From NCBI RefSeq assembly GCF_007993935.1, contig NZ_VITY01000011.1, positions 248,001 to 312,000 of the forward strand: DNA of 64,000 nt. The letters are read 5' to 3'. The position numbers and the translations under genes are program-made. Under the pieces are notes generated by a model. The model searched no databases. It saw nothing but the letters and a program-made list of their open reading frames with translations, and was not told the origin of the DNA. The stretch is from Bradyrhizobium macuxiense. Its GTDB lineage: Bacteria > Pseudomonadota > Alphaproteobacteria > Rhizobiales > Xanthobacteraceae. Each line of letters begins with the position of its first letter. The first letter of the stretch is position 1. Below, piece after piece: positions 8,165 to 17,929 of this stretch.

Positions 8165-8899
8165 ATGTCTCTCTGGAACCGACACAAGATCTTTGAGAAG
8201 AACTCGATCATCCTGATCGCAGGTATTCTCGTCGTCATTGCGATTGGCGGGCTTGTCGAGATCATGCCGCTGTTCTATCTGAAGAGCACGATCGAAGCGG
8301 TCGATGGCGTGCGGCCCTATACGCCGCTGGAACTTGCCGGCCGCAACATCTATGTCCGCGAGGGCTGCTATCTCTGCCACTCGCAGATGATCCGGCCGCT
8401 CCGCGATGAGGTTGAGCGTTACGGCCATTATTCGCTCGCTGCGGAGAGCATGTATGACCATCCGTTCCAGTGGGGCTCCAAGCGCACCGGACCCGATCTC
8501 GCGCGTGTCGGCGGCAAGTATTCGGACGATTGGCACGTCACGCATCTGATCAATCCGCGCTCGATCGTTCCGCAATCGGTGATGCCCGGATACCCGGCGC
8601 TCGCGAAGACGGAGGTCGATCCGTCCGACATCGCGGCTCATCTGCGGACCAGCCGCGCGGTCGGCGTGCCCTACACCGACGAGCAGATCGCCAACGCGGC
8701 CGCCGATCTGAAGGCGCAGACCGATCCCGACAATCCTGGCTCCGATGCGTTGCAGAAGCGCTATCCGAAGGCTTTGGTCCGCAACTTCGACGGCAAGCCT
8801 GGCAATCCGACCGAGCTCGACGCGCTGATCGCCTATCTGCAGATGCTCGGCACGCTCGTCGACTTCAAGCTCTACAACGAAAAAGCCAATCTGCGCTGA
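8165..8899 (+). CDS. ccoO: cbb3 oxidase monohaem cytochrome c subunit II (FixO/CcoO)
   Basis: A 244-residue protein with one N-terminal membrane anchor (IILIAGILVVIAIGGLVEI) and a periplasmic cytochrome c domain. The haem c site is CYLCHSQM with the axial Met likely in SVMPGYP. Electrons pass from FixP/FixO haems to FixN. It follows fixN by eight bases and precedes fixQ by ten, as in standard fixNOQP operons. Confidence 0.96.
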   Translation: MSLWNRHKIFEKNSIILIAGILVVIAIGGLVEIMPLFYLKSTIEAVDGVRPYTPLELAGRNIYVREGCYLCHSQMIRPLRDEVERYGHYSLAAESMYDHPFQWGSKRTGPDLARVGGKYSDDWHVTHLINPRSIVPQSVMPGYPALAKTEVDPSDIAAHLRTSRAVGVPYTDEQIANAAADLKAQTDPDNPGSDALQKRYPKALVRNFDGKPGNPTELDALIAYLQMLGTLVDFKLYNEKANLR

Positions 8900-8909
8900 G
8901 GTTATCCGG

Positions 8910-9074
8910 ATGAAAGCGATCATTCAAATCGAGAGCCTGGCGTCGATCCTGGTCAGCACGCTCTGGACTCCCATCTTCGTCGGAATCTTCATCGCCATCG
9001 TCGCGTACGCGCTTTGGCCCCGCAACAAAACTCTCTTCGATGCCGCAGCCCGGATGCCGCTGCGGGAGGACTGA
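8910..9074 (+). CDS. ccoQ: cbb3 oxidase small subunit (FixQ/CcoQ)
   Basis: A 54-residue protein (MKAIIQIESLASILVSTLWT...) with a single membrane helix (TPIFVGIFIAIVAYALWP) and a short charged tail ending LRED. CcoQ stabilises the cbb3 complex by holding CcoP to the core. It lies between fixO and fixP with five bases to the fixP start. Confidence 0.93.
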   Translation: MKAIIQIESLASILVSTLWTPIFVGIFIAIVAYALWPRNKTLFDAAARMPLRED

Positions 9075-9079
9075 CCATC

Positions 9080-9952
9080 ATGAGTGAGCACAACGAGATC
9101 GACCACGTTTCCGGCCGCAGCACGACCGGTCACGAGTGGGACGGCATCAAGGAGCTGAATACGCCGCTGCCGCGGTGGTGGGTCCTGACGTTCTATGCCA
9201 CGATCGTCTGGGCGATCGGCTACTGGGTGGTCTATCCGGCCTGGCCACTGGTCTCGGGCTACACCAGCGGGCTGTTCCAATATTCGACACGCGCCAGCGT
9301 CGCGACCGACCTTGCCGATCTGGAAAAGCTGCGCGGCCAGAAGATGGCGGTGCTCGGCAGCGCATCGCTTGCCGATATCGAAAAGGAACCGGCCCTGCTG
9401 GCGCTGGCCCGTGCGCGCGGCAAGACCGTGTTCGCCGACAATTGCGCGCCCTGCCATGGCAGTGGCGGCGCCGGCGCGAAGGGCTATCCGAACCTGAATG
9501 ACGACGACTGGCTATGGGGCGGCTCGCTTGACCAGATCATGCAGACGATCCAGTTCGGCGCACGCTCGGGACACGCAAAGACGCACGAAGGGCAGATGCT
9601 GGCGTTCGGTCGTGACGGGGTCCTCAAGAAGGACGAGATCGTGACCGTCGCCAATTATGTGCGCTCGCTCTCCGGCCTGTCCACCGCGCCGAAGTTCGAC
9701 GCTGCCGCAGGAAAGAAGATCTTCACCGAGAACTGCACGAGCTGCCACGGTGACAACGGCAAGGGCAACCAGGAACTCGGCGCGCCGAACCTGGCCGACA
9801 GGATCTGGCTCTATGGCTCCGACGAGGAGACGCTGGTCGAGACCATCACGAACGGCCGCGCCGGCGTCATGCCAGCCTGGGTCGGCCGTCTGGACCCGCT
9901 CACCGTCAAGGCGTTGGCGGTCTACGTGCACTCGCTGGGCGGTGGCAGGTAA
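9080..9952 (+). CDS. ccoP: cbb3 oxidase dihaem cytochrome c subunit III (FixP/CcoP)
   Basis: A 290-residue protein from the ATG at 9080 (MSEHNEIDHVSGRS). An in-frame upstream ATG at 9014 would fall inside fixQ and is unlikely. The N-terminus is cytosolic, then one membrane helix (WWVLTFYATIVWAIGYWVV), then two cytochrome c domains with haem sites CAPCHG (about residue 131) and CTSCHG (about 220). It accepts electrons from soluble or membrane cytochromes. Last gene of fixNOQP; the FixK box for fixG begins 28 bases after its stop. Confidence 0.96.
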   Translation: MSEHNEIDHVSGRSTTGHEWDGIKELNTPLPRWWVLTFYATIVWAIGYWVVYPAWPLVSGYTSGLFQYSTRASVATDLADLEKLRGQKMAVLGSASLADIEKEPALLALARARGKTVFADNCAPCHGSGGAGAKGYPNLNDDDWLWGGSLDQIMQTIQFGARSGHAKTHEGQMLAFGRDGVLKKDEIVTVANYVRSLSGLSTAPKFDAAAGKKIFTENCTSCHGDNGKGNQELGAPNLADRIWLYGSDEETLVETITNGRAGVMPAWVGRLDPLTVKALAVYVHSLGGGR

Positions 9953-9980
9953 CTGCCGCGGCGGGCCTGGTCCGGGATCG

Positions 9981-9994
9981 TTGATCAAGGTCAA
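9981..9994 (+). promoter_or_regulatory. FixK/FNR box for fixGHIS
   Basis: TTGATCAAGGTCAA, a perfect TTGA-N6-TCAA dyad. Its centre is about 62 bases before the fixG ATG at 10050. It sits between fixP and fixG and should make fixGHIS a separate FixK-dependent unit. Confidence 0.8.
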
Positions 9995-10049
9995 TCCCGT
10001 GCCCGGCGCGGGATTGTAGGCTCTTGCAAGAGCCTCATTCGAGCGACCC

Positions 10050-11507
10050 ATGAACAAGCCCGTGTCACCTGATGACCTCATAACCGACGAAGACGGGCCG
10101 CTCTATGCGCCCCGCAGGAAGTTATACCCGCAGAGCGTCTCCGGCCGGTTTCGCTCGATCAAATGGCGGCTGATGGTCCTGTGCCTCGGCGTCTACTACT
10201 TGCTGCCCTTCGCGCGCTGGAATCGCGGCCTCGGCGCGCCCGACCAGGCGGTGCTGATCGATTTTCCGAACCACCGCTTCTATTTCTTCTTCATCGAGCT
10301 GTGGCCGCAGGAAATCTACTACTTTACCGGCCTTCTGGTGCTGGCGGCGCTCTCCTTGTTCCTGATGAACGCGCTGGGCGGCCGGATCTGGTGCGGCTAT
10401 CTCTGCCCGCAGACGGTGTGGACCGATCTGTTCTACGCGGTCGAGCGCCTGGTCGAAGGCGACCGCCGCGCCCAGATCAAGGCCGATGCCGGGCCGATGA
10501 CCGCAGGGCGCGCCGGCCGCCGTGTGCTGAAGCACGCGATCTGGCTGATGATCGCGTGGTGGACCGGCGGCGCCTGGGTGCTCTATTTCGCCGATGCGCC
10601 GACCCTGGTGCGCGACCTGGCCACCCTTCAGGCGCCGGCCATCGCCTATGTCTGGATCGGGATGCTGACCGCGTCGACCTATTTGCTGGCCGGCTACATG
10701 CGCGAGCAGGTCTGTGTCTATATGTGCCCATGGCCGCGGATCCAGGCGGCGCTCACCGACGAATTGGCGCTCAACGTCACCTACAAATATGATCGCGGCG
10801 AGCCGCGTTGCTCCGTGAAGAAGGCATTCGACATTCGCGCGCTGGGTAAGAATGCCGGCGATTGCATCGACTGCAACCAGTGCGTCGCCGTGTGTCCGAC
10901 CGGGATCGACATCCGCGATGGCGCGCAGCTCGGTTGCATCCAGTGCGGCCTGTGCATCGATGCCTGCGACGCCGTCATGACCAAGGTCGGCCGCAAGACC
11001 GGCCTGATCGGATACGACAACGACGTCAATGTTCAGCGCCGTGTTGCCGGCAAGGGAGAGATATTCAAGCCGGTTCGCGCGCGAACGGTCGTCTATGCCG
11101 GCCTGATCACCGCGGTCTGCGCGATGATGGTCTACGCGTTGATGTCGCGGACGCTGCTCGACGTTAACGTGCTGCACGACCGCAACCCGATCGCAGTGCG
11201 CCTCAGCGACGGGGCGATCCGCAACGGGTACACGCTGCGCTTCCTCAACAAGCGCGCCTTTGATCGCGTGATCGCGATCGATGTCGACGGTCCGGCCGAT
11301 GCCAAGCTGCACGTCATCGGCGTGGACGCCGTGACGCCGGACCGGCCGTCGATCGTCCTCGCCCGGGACGCCACCACCGAAGCGCGCGTGCTGGTGATGG
11401 CACCGTTCGACGAAAAGGCGGAAAAGTCGGTGCCGGTCACATTCCGTATCACTGACATCGGTCTCGGAGAAGTCGCGTCCGCTACCGACCACTTCGTCCT
11501 CCCATAA
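10050..11507 (+). CDS. ccoG: Cytochrome c oxidase accessory iron-sulfur protein CcoG/FixG
   Basis: A 485-residue membrane ferredoxin-like protein. Hydrophobic helices in the first 220 residues include GRIWCGYLCPQTVWTD and EQVCVYMCPWPRIQAAL, NapH-type cysteine loops. A di-cluster region follows with CIDCNQCVAVCPTGID and CIQCGLCIDACD. The C-terminus (about 350-485) is a periplasmic Ig-like domain. CcoG reduces Cu(II) for delivery to cbb3 oxidase assembly. It begins fixGHIS, under the FixK box at 9981. Confidence 0.95.
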   Translation: MNKPVSPDDLITDEDGPLYAPRRKLYPQSVSGRFRSIKWRLMVLCLGVYYLLPFARWNRGLGAPDQAVLIDFPNHRFYFFFIELWPQEIYYFTGLLVLAALSLFLMNALGGRIWCGYLCPQTVWTDLFYAVERLVEGDRRAQIKADAGPMTAGRAGRRVLKHAIWLMIAWWTGGAWVLYFADAPTLVRDLATLQAPAIAYVWIGMLTASTYLLAGYMREQVCVYMCPWPRIQAALTDELALNVTYKYDRGEPRCSVKKAFDIRALGKNAGDCIDCNQCVAVCPTGIDIRDGAQLGCIQCGLCIDACDAVMTKVGRKTGLIGYDNDVNVQRRVAGKGEIFKPVRARTVVYAGLITAVCAMMVYALMSRTLLDVNVLHDRNPIAVRLSDGAIRNGYTLRFLNKRAFDRVIAIDVDGPADAKLHVIGVDAVTPDRPSIVLARDATTEARVLVMAPFDEKAEKSVPVTFRITDIGLGEVASATDHFVLP

Positions 11508-11522
11508 CGGCGGAATCTGATC

Positions 11523-12023
11523 ATGGCGGCCTCAAGTCCAGCCCCGCGACCCATCACCGGACGCTTCGTCCTGATTACGACGATCGCGTTCTTCGCCGTC
11601 GTCATCGGCGTGAACATGGTCATGATGCGCCTTGCCATCACGACGCTGCCGGGCACCGAGGTCGATAGCGCCTACAGCGCCAGCCTCGCCTATCAGCGCG
11701 AGATCGCGGCTGCGCGGCAGCAGAATGAGCGCGGCTGGCAGGTGCAGGCGCACGTCGACCGACGGCCGGATGGCGCGGCCGCTGTCCTGCTCGAGGTGCG
11801 CGATCACGCCGGCGCGCCGCTTACGGGAATGAATATCCTGGCACGCCTCGAACGGCCGATCGATCGTCGCGCCGATCGGCCGATCGAGGTCAGTGAAGCC
11901 GGTGCCGGAAGCTATCGCGGCCGCGTCGACGGCGTCGCTCCGGGGCAGTGGGACCTCGTGATCGAGGGCGACGCCGATGGTCGCCGGATGTTCCTGTCCA
12001 GAAATCGCGTGTTGCTGAACTGA
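11523..12023 (+). CDS. fixH: FixH family protein for cbb3 oxidase assembly
   Basis: A 166-residue protein with one N-terminal membrane helix (VLITTIAFFAVVIGVNMVMM) and a periplasmic beta-rich domain of the FixH type (YQREIAAARQQNERGWQVQ, later GSYRGRVDGVAPGQWDL). FixH helps mature the oxidase with the copper ATPase FixI. It lies 15 bases after fixG; fixI follows at once. Confidence 0.93.
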   Translation: MAASSPAPRPITGRFVLITTIAFFAVVIGVNMVMMRLAITTLPGTEVDSAYSASLAYQREIAAARQQNERGWQVQAHVDRRPDGAAAVLLEVRDHAGAPLTGMNILARLERPIDRRADRPIEVSEAGAGSYRGRVDGVAPGQWDLVIEGDADGRRMFLSRNRVLLN

Positions 12024-12034
12024 GAGTGACCGGC

Positions 12035-14221
12035 ATGCAGGCGGATATCGATTTCTCCCATTATCTGAAGCGCGCGGGCGGCGGGCTTATCCATCTCGAT
12101 CTCGCGGTCGAGGGCATCAATTGCGCCGGCTGCATGGCCAAGATCGAGCGCAATCTATCGACCATTCCCGACGTCACCTCGGCTCGCGTGAACCTGACCG
12201 ACAGCCGCCTGGCGCTGGAATGGAAGGCGGGCACAATCGATCCGGCGCTGTTCGTGAGCCGGCTCGCCGAGCTCGGCTACAAGGCCTATCCGTTCGAGCG
12301 CGATGATGCCGAAACGCTGGAGGCGCAGCGAGCCCAGGGCCTGTTGCGCCGGCTGGGCGTCGCCGCCTTTGCCGCGATGAACGTCATGATGCTGTCGATC
12401 CCGGTGTGGTCCGGCAACGTCTCGGACATGTTGCCGGAGCAGCGCGACTTCTTCCACTGGCTGTCGGCGCTGATCGTGCTGCCGGCGGCGGCCTATTCGG
12501 CGCAGCCTTTCTTTTCGTCGGCACTGTCGGCGCTGCGGGCGCGCGGCGTCAACATGGACGTACCGATCAGCATCGGCATCGTGCTTGCGCTGGTGACGTC
12601 CGTGATCGAGACCGTCAATCACGCCGAGCATGCTTATTTCGACGCCGCGATCATGCTGATCGCCTTCCTGCTCGCCGGCCGCTATCTCGATCAGAACATG
12701 CGGCGGCGTACCCGCGCGTTTGCTGGCAACCTCGCGGCGCTGAAGGCGGAGACCGCGACGAAGTTCATCAGTCCAACCGAGATCGGAACGGTTCCGGCGG
12801 CGGCGATCCGGTCCGGCGATATCGTGCTGCTGCGGCCCGGCGAGCGCTGCGCGGTCGATGGCAGCGTGATCGAGGGGCGCTCGGAGATCGATCAGAGCCT
12901 CATCACGGGCGAGACGTTGCCGGTCATGGTCACGCCTGGCAGTGCCGTGTTCGCCGGTACGCTGGTTCGTTCCGGTACATTGCGCATCCGCGCCTCCGCG
13001 GCCGCGGGCGGCACGCTGCTCGACGAGATATCCCGCCTGCTGGATCATGCGCTGCAGGCACGCTCGCGCTACCCCCGCCTGGCCGAGCGTGCCTCGAGGC
13101 TTTACGCCCCGGTGGTGCACGCGACCGCATTCCTGACGATGCTGGGCTGGCTGGCCTATGGCGCGGGCCTTCATGACTCGATCGTGACCGCGATCGCGGT
13201 CCTGATCATCACCTGTCCCTGCGCGCTGGGCCTGGCCATTCCGGCCGTGCAGACCGTTGCGTCCGGCGCGCTGTTTGGTTCCGGCGTGCTGCTCAATGCC
13301 GGCGATGCGATCGAGCGGATCGCCGAGATCGACCGTGTGATCTTCGACAAGACGGGAACGTTGACACTGCCCGAGCTCGATGTCGCCAATTGCGCGGAGA
13401 TTCCCGACGACGTCCTGCGCCTCGCGGGCCGGTTGGCGCTGTCGAGCCGTCACCCGGTTGCTGCCGCCATTGCGCGCAAGGCGGCAGCGGCCTCGCCGCT
13501 GCCGGACATCCAGGAAGAGCCGGGGCAGGGTGTTCACGGCTTTTGCGACGGGCATCCGATTCGCCTGGGCCGTCCGTCATTCTGCGGCGCCGACGGCCTC
13601 GCCAACGAGATCCTGTGCCGCGATCCCGAAGCTTCGGTTGTCGCATTCAGCCATGGCGGGAGCAGATACGTCTTTGCGGTCCGGCAGCGGCTGCGCCCGG
13701 ACGCCGCCGATGTCGTGGCAGGATTGGCGCGCATGGGCGTTGCCGTCGAGATCGTGTCGGGGGATCGAGAGCCCGCAGTCCGGCTCGCCGCAACGCAGCT
13801 TGGCGTGCATGAATGGCGGGCCGGGGTCTCTCCGGTCGACAAGATTGCCCGGATCGAGGAATTGGCACGCCAGGGCTGCAAGGTGCTGATGGTCGGCGAC
13901 GGCTTGAACGATGCGCCGGCGCTGGCCGCGGCGCACGCCTCGATGTCGCCCGCTACGGCCACGCATATGAGCCAGGCGGTTGCCGATGCGGTTTTCCTCG
14001 GCGAGCGCCTCGCGCCGGTGCTGTCGGCGGTCAAGGTGTCGCGTAAGGCGCTGCGGCTGATGCGGCAGAATCTCTGGCTTGCGGTGGTCTACAATGTGCT
14101 GGCCGTGCCGATCGCGATCGCCGGCCTGGTTACCCCGCTGATCGCCGCGGCCGCGATGTCGGGTTCGTCGGTCATCGTGATGCTCAACGCGTTGAGGGCG
14201 CGCGCAAGGGAGGCAGCCTGA
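12035..14221 (+). CDS. fixI: Copper-transporting P-type ATPase FixI/CcoI
   Basis: A 728-residue P1B ATPase from the ATG at 12035; a GTG three codons earlier is an alternative. It has an N-terminal metal-binding domain with GINCAGC, membrane helices, the actuator motif SLITGETLP (phosphatase TGE), the metal-channel CPC in ITCPCALGLAIP, the phosphorylated Asp in DKTGTLTLP, the HP motif in SSRHPVAAAI and the hinge MVGDGLNDAPAL. It moves Cu(I) across the inner membrane for insertion into FixN. It shares one base with the fixS start codon. Confidence 0.95.
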   Translation: MQADIDFSHYLKRAGGGLIHLDLAVEGINCAGCMAKIERNLSTIPDVTSARVNLTDSRLALEWKAGTIDPALFVSRLAELGYKAYPFERDDAETLEAQRAQGLLRRLGVAAFAAMNVMMLSIPVWSGNVSDMLPEQRDFFHWLSALIVLPAAAYSAQPFFSSALSALRARGVNMDVPISIGIVLALVTSVIETVNHAEHAYFDAAIMLIAFLLAGRYLDQNMRRRTRAFAGNLAALKAETATKFISPTEIGTVPAAAIRSGDIVLLRPGERCAVDGSVIEGRSEIDQSLITGETLPVMVTPGSAVFAGTLVRSGTLRIRASAAAGGTLLDEISRLLDHALQARSRYPRLAERASRLYAPVVHATAFLTMLGWLAYGAGLHDSIVTAIAVLIITCPCALGLAIPAVQTVASGALFGSGVLLNAGDAIERIAEIDRVIFDKTGTLTLPELDVANCAEIPDDVLRLAGRLALSSRHPVAAAIARKAAAASPLPDIQEEPGQGVHGFCDGHPIRLGRPSFCGADGLANEILCRDPEASVVAFSHGGSRYVFAVRQRLRPDAADVVAGLARMGVAVEIVSGDREPAVRLAATQLGVHEWRAGVSPVDKIARIEELARQGCKVLMVGDGLNDAPALAAAHASMSPATATHMSQAVADAVFLGERLAPVLSAVKVSRKALRLMRQNLWLAVVYNVLAVPIAIAGLVTPLIAAAAMSGSSVIVMLNALRARAREAA

Positions 14222-14388
14222 TGGAGGTTCTGGTCATTCTGGTGCCGCTGGCGCTCGCGCTGGGCTTTCTAGGCCTGCTCGGCTTTCTCTGGTCGCTCAA
14301 GAGCGGGCAGTATGACGATCTCGACGGCGCAGCCTGGCGCGCCATCGCCGATGACGAGCCCGTCAGCGATCACGGCCGGTCGAAGTAG
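14221..14388 (+). CDS. ccoS: cbb3 oxidase maturation protein FixS/CcoS
   Basis: A 55-residue protein (MEVLVILVPLALALGFLGLL...) with one membrane helix and a short acidic tail containing GQYDDLDGAAWRAI, the CcoS family pattern of YDDL after the helix. It is needed for cofactor insertion into CcoN. The ATG reuses the last base of the fixI stop. Last gene of the block; the following 1.2 kb looks non-coding. Confidence 0.93.
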   Translation: MEVLVILVPLALALGFLGLLGFLWSLKSGQYDDLDGAAWRAIADDEPVSDHGRSK

Positions 14389-15569
14389 TGGAAATACGCC
14401 AGTAAAGCCGCGGATGCGATGGTCCGCGCCGCAAGACCAGGAGAGACCAACCTGCTGATGGAGGCAATCCGCGCCACAGTCAGCAGCAGCTCTTCGGCAG
14501 CACGTCCGGCTGCCAGCAACGCCGGTGTGTCGGCGCTGCCGCTACGGGGTGCATCGTGTCTAAATCGAACCATCCCTCCGCGCGCCGGACACAGGGAAGC
14601 CCAGTGGACGTCGCTTGTCATCGATCACGGCAAGCTCGATCACGCAGTCGAACGATGCCGACGCGATATCCCGCCATCCCAAAAGGGCTAGCGGGCGAAG
14701 CCATGAGGTGAATGCTCGTCGCATGCGGTTCGATTGCTTGATGAGCGACGGCCCGATCGTCGCACATAGGGAGGTCGACACCGTTGATGTAGCTCAACCT
14801 TGCAGCGACTTGGATGGCATCGCCTGTAGCCGAAACTATAAGTTCCGACGTGCATGAATGAAACCGCTTAACTCGGCGCGTAATCAAACGGGGCTAGATT
14901 GGGTGGGGGGTATGTACGGTCTGTTCGTTCCGCTTCCAGTCCGCCTACCGCGCCGTCGGCAGTAGCGGCCGATGAACGCTTCACGTCGCGCTATTGCGGT
15001 CGTCTATTTTGGAAGGCGAAGCTCGCCGAAGTAGAGAGGGTACTCGTTGAACGCGAATCGTGCATCGACCGGAGCCGCTTATGCTCCGGCAACGCAGCTG
15101 ATTCTGTCATGAGGCGGGTTACGGCGTACGGCGAGGAGCGAGGCCAGGAGAAAGTCCTTACGATTGACCGAGCGGATCGCGCATTGGTTCGTCGGGGTGA
15201 TTATTGGTCGTCCTTCCGAGAAGAGTGGCACTCAGCCGAACCTTACAGGGGCTGACCAGCGGCAAAAGCGCCTCGCAACTTTCTCGAGGGTGCCTGGAAC
15301 AGCGTCGATAGCAATGCAATCGCCTGTCGGATGCGGGCGCTCTGCGCCGCTAAAAGCGCCGATGGCAAGCCTTAGCTCGTCTCCTATTCGGTGGGCGCAA
15401 ATGGTTTCCTAGGCGGTGTTTGTACGAATTCTGGCCGGACTTCCGACATCGACTTTCTCGCTGCATCTCCGATCTCGTAGAAGATGCCAGTCACCGACCT
15501 GCTGGCTCGATCCGGGCGACTCAGGCTAAGCAGTGGTCATCGATCAGACTAACCTGCGAAAGGAACAAA
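14389..15569 (+). other. Intergenic region without a recognisable gene
   Basis: About 1.2 kb after fixS. Several short frames are open on both strands but none has a convincing ribosome site, family motif or consistent composition. It marks the boundary between the fix block and the decayed region to its right. Confidence 0.5.
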
Positions 15570-15767
15570 ATGGTCGCCCCCACACGTGGACCGCCTGCTT
15601 CTGGCTATGCGCTCGAGGTCGATGGCCGATTGAAAACCGAATTTGCGAGCAGAGATACAGCTTGGGCAGGAGCGGAGGAGCTAAAGAAACGCTTTCCTAT
15701 GCTTCAGATCAGAATTTACGACGCTCTGGCAAAGACCAGAGATGAGGTCCAGCTTCCACGAGCTTGA
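15570..15767 (+). CDS. Small hypothetical protein (65 aa)
   Basis: Starts MVAPTRGPPASGYALEVDGR after AAAGGA at 15559-15564. It continues with LKTEFASRDTAWAGAEELKK and RFPMLQIRIYD, a compact alpha/beta pattern with no signal peptide. I think similar 65-residue proteins occur in Bradyrhizobium but cannot name a function. A longer open frame reaches back to 15420; the site spacing favours 15570. It stands alone, with decayed DNA on both sides. Confidence 0.5.
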   Translation: MVAPTRGPPASGYALEVDGRLKTEFASRDTAWAGAEELKKRFPMLQIRIYDALAKTRDEVQLPRA

Positions 15768-16061
15768 GCTGCTTCGGTTGATGCTCTTTTGCGCGTGCGC
15801 TTGGCGCCGCACCGGGCTCTTGCCGAGCCGAGCCGCGCAGCGTCTCGGTCGTCCGGCGTCGACCCCTCGCGCCCCCTCGCGCACCATGAGGGCCGATCGG
15901 GACCTCCGTCCGGATTCCGCTGCATGGCTAAGCCATCAAGCGATGCCGATTGAGCCGAAGACCTAGGGGGTGGTGGCCTTGGGCAAACGCGCTGCGGAGG
16001 CCGTCGTCAACCACTGGACATTCGGTGCAGCGATGATCTTCGCGAGACTTCTCAATAACGT

Positions 16062-16357
16062 TTCGCCATCCGGGATCGGCTCGACAAGGTCGACGCGAAA
16101 CATCACGACGTGATTCTGCTCCACGGCGCCTCGCTGAAAGGCGCTCAATCGAGCGCTGCAAAATGGGCGGTCCCGCAGATTGCCTTCAAACCGACCGCGT
16201 ATGCCACCGCCGCTCCGTTCAAGTAGGGCGATGCCACGCTGGCGGTCATGCCGATCGGCGTCGTGCACTTCCCGGATACCGGAATCCAGGACAACCTCGC
16301 CGACAAGACGACGGAACTCGGGATCCGGTCTGGACGTTCGGCAATGTTGGGGCGTGA
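16062..16357 (+). pseudogene. Remnant of a DUF2493/SLOG-domain gene
   Basis: One frame reads FAIRDRLDKVDAKHHDVILL, then HGASLKGAQSSAAKWA, PQIAFKPTAYATAAPFK, a TAG, then MPIGVVHFPDTGIQDNLADK and LGI. The next bases complete PVWTFGNVGA and a stop in the +1 frame. This order is typical of DUF2493 (YspA/SLOG-like) proteins, where the middle normally continues through FKRN. The internal stop and the late frameshift show decay. SLOG proteins bind nucleotide-derived ligands; this copy cannot be functional as one chain. Confidence 0.6.
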
Positions 16358-17120
16358 GCAAGCTCTCCGCCCGCATATGACAGGCGAATTTAGAAATATG
16401 TGCGCGAGGAGGTCTCAAAAGGGTTGAATCGCACGTAGCGTCAAGTTGTAGGCTCTCGAGCCGGCGGCTAACGAGCAACAAAAGAGTACGAATGTCCCAA
16501 GTCTTAGGCTCAGTAAGATGAGTGGCCTCGACAGGGGGCCATTGTGGAGTCGCTGATCGGCTCAGTATCCACACGCGATGGCCCGTCGGAGACCGTTGGC
16601 GAACTTCATCTGGCTGAACGGCACCGACCAGACCTAAGCAGATTGGCTTTCAGTTTCGCTTGCGACGCGAGCGGTGCCGCCGCCGCTAACCTGTGCGTCC
16701 GTCATAACCTCCGTGGCGCGGACCACCTCAAAGGATCTCAATGCCAAGCGTTAGGAACCCGCCGCGCGGCCATGCGCCAGACCCGCGGCTGGATGCAACT
16801 ACAGGGGATGAGGGTGACCAAGCCGCGCTCCTTGCCGGCGTCTGGTCCAATTTCGCTGACGTATCGGCAGTTCCTAGTCAAGGAGGAGACTTTGGAATGG
16901 AAGCCATCCTCGTCATTTGTCCTGCCGATATACCTGAGTGTGACTTATGAACTCGACGGCGACCCAAACCATATTGCTGACGTCTACAGCGGAGAGGCTG
17001 ATGATTTCACCTGTATTCGGATTATCAATCCGACGACCAGCGCGCTGGAAAGAAGGTGCCTGACCTTACGCGGGCTTGACCCAGTATGAAGTTCGTCCTG
17101 GCCCAGACGAGCACCAGAAC
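16358..17120 (+). other. Intergenic region with an unassigned open frame
   Basis: About 760 bases. A plus-strand frame is open from 16544 to 17089, but it lacks a good ribosome site and any recognisable domain. The last stretch (SVTYELDGDPNHIADVYSGE) looks protein-like and may be a gene remnant cut by the insertion sequence that follows. Confidence 0.35.
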
Positions 17121-17396
17121 ATGAAGTGCAGCCGCTTTTCGGAAGCGCAGATCCTCGAGATCTTGAGGGAGCACGGGGCCGGCGCTTCGATCGCTGATCT
17201 GTGCCGCAAGCACGGCGTCAGCGATGCCTGCATTTACAAATGGAAGGCGAAGTTCGGTGGGATGGAAATGACAGAAGCCAAGCAGTTGAAGAGGCTGGAG
17301 GATGAGAACACGCGCTTGAGGCGGCTGCTGGCCGACGCCATGCTGGAGTATGCGGCGCTGAAGGACCTGTTAGAAAAGAATGGTGACTGCGGCTAA
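17121..17396 (+). CDS. IS3-family transposase OrfA, remnant element without OrfB
   Basis: A 91-residue OrfA (MKCSRFSEAQILEILREHGA...). It has a helix-turn-helix with DLCRKHGVSDACIYKWKAKF and a leucine-zipper-like end (LKRLEDENTRLRRLLADAML), the DNA-binding half of IS3 transposases. The usual slippery junction to OrfB and the DDE integrase domain are absent: only a few codons (MVTAAKADR) resembling the OrfB start follow before unrelated sequence. No terminal repeats were found. It is a dead fragment and a sign of past transposition here. Confidence 0.75.
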   Translation: MKCSRFSEAQILEILREHGAGASIADLCRKHGVSDACIYKWKAKFGGMEMTEAKQLKRLEDENTRLRRLLADAMLEYAALKDLLEKNGDCG

Positions 17397-17929
17397 AGCG
17401 GACCGGCTCGACGGCTTTCGGGGCCGCCTTTGCGGCGCAGACGTCGTTGTTGTTAGAGCGGACTTCGACCATTCGCCTTGCGTCAATATTGTTTGGTTGG
17501 CGAGCGAATCAAGTGAGTGCTTCTGCGTGACCAGTGCGATAGATCAATTCTGTGCGCCGCCTGCTGCTTTGCTAGGACGTTCAATCCTGCGGCTCGATCG
17601 GCTCGTGAGGTGACCAGAACGTGCGCCTATATGATAACGGTGTGTGCTCCGGTAAACCTCCGTATAGTATTCGCAAGCCTTTCTATATTGGTCGCCTATC
17701 TTCGTACAAATTGAGCCGGCCCTCAACTTCACATGAGATGAAGCTGCCGACCGCAGCGTCAAAAAAAGGCTTCTGTGAGCAGGTGGATCGAATTTCATTC
17801 TTGCGGCCACAAGGTGCAGGTGAAGCACTTTTCATGTGACGTTGGCGGGAGGAACAGCGCTGCCGCGTTCCTTCGAGTGACGTCCCTCGGGCAGCTGATC
17901 ACCTTTTGCAGGCAAAGGGGCGTGGTATC
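17397..17929 (+). other. Intergenic region upstream of the sulfotransferase
   Basis: 533 bases with no convincing gene. A minus-strand CCAAACAAT at about 17485-17500 recalls the core of a nod box, but the flanking blocks are missing (see rejected items). The promoter of the sulfotransferase gene should lie here. Confidence 0.4.

Noticed and set aside
10122..11492. 456-codon minus-strand frame opposite fixG
   Set aside because: Antisense shadow of fixG; no ribosome site or domain.
12155..13555. 466-codon minus-strand frame opposite fixI
   Set aside because: Antisense shadow of fixI with biased composition.
15963..16574. 203-codon minus-strand frame
   Set aside because: The plus strand carries the recognisable DUF2493 remnant over the same bases; the minus frame has no motif.
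17481..17510. Possible second nod box (CCAAACAAT on the minus strand)
   Set aside because: The conserved ATCCA and ATG blocks and the GATTTTACC half are missing or wrongly spaced.
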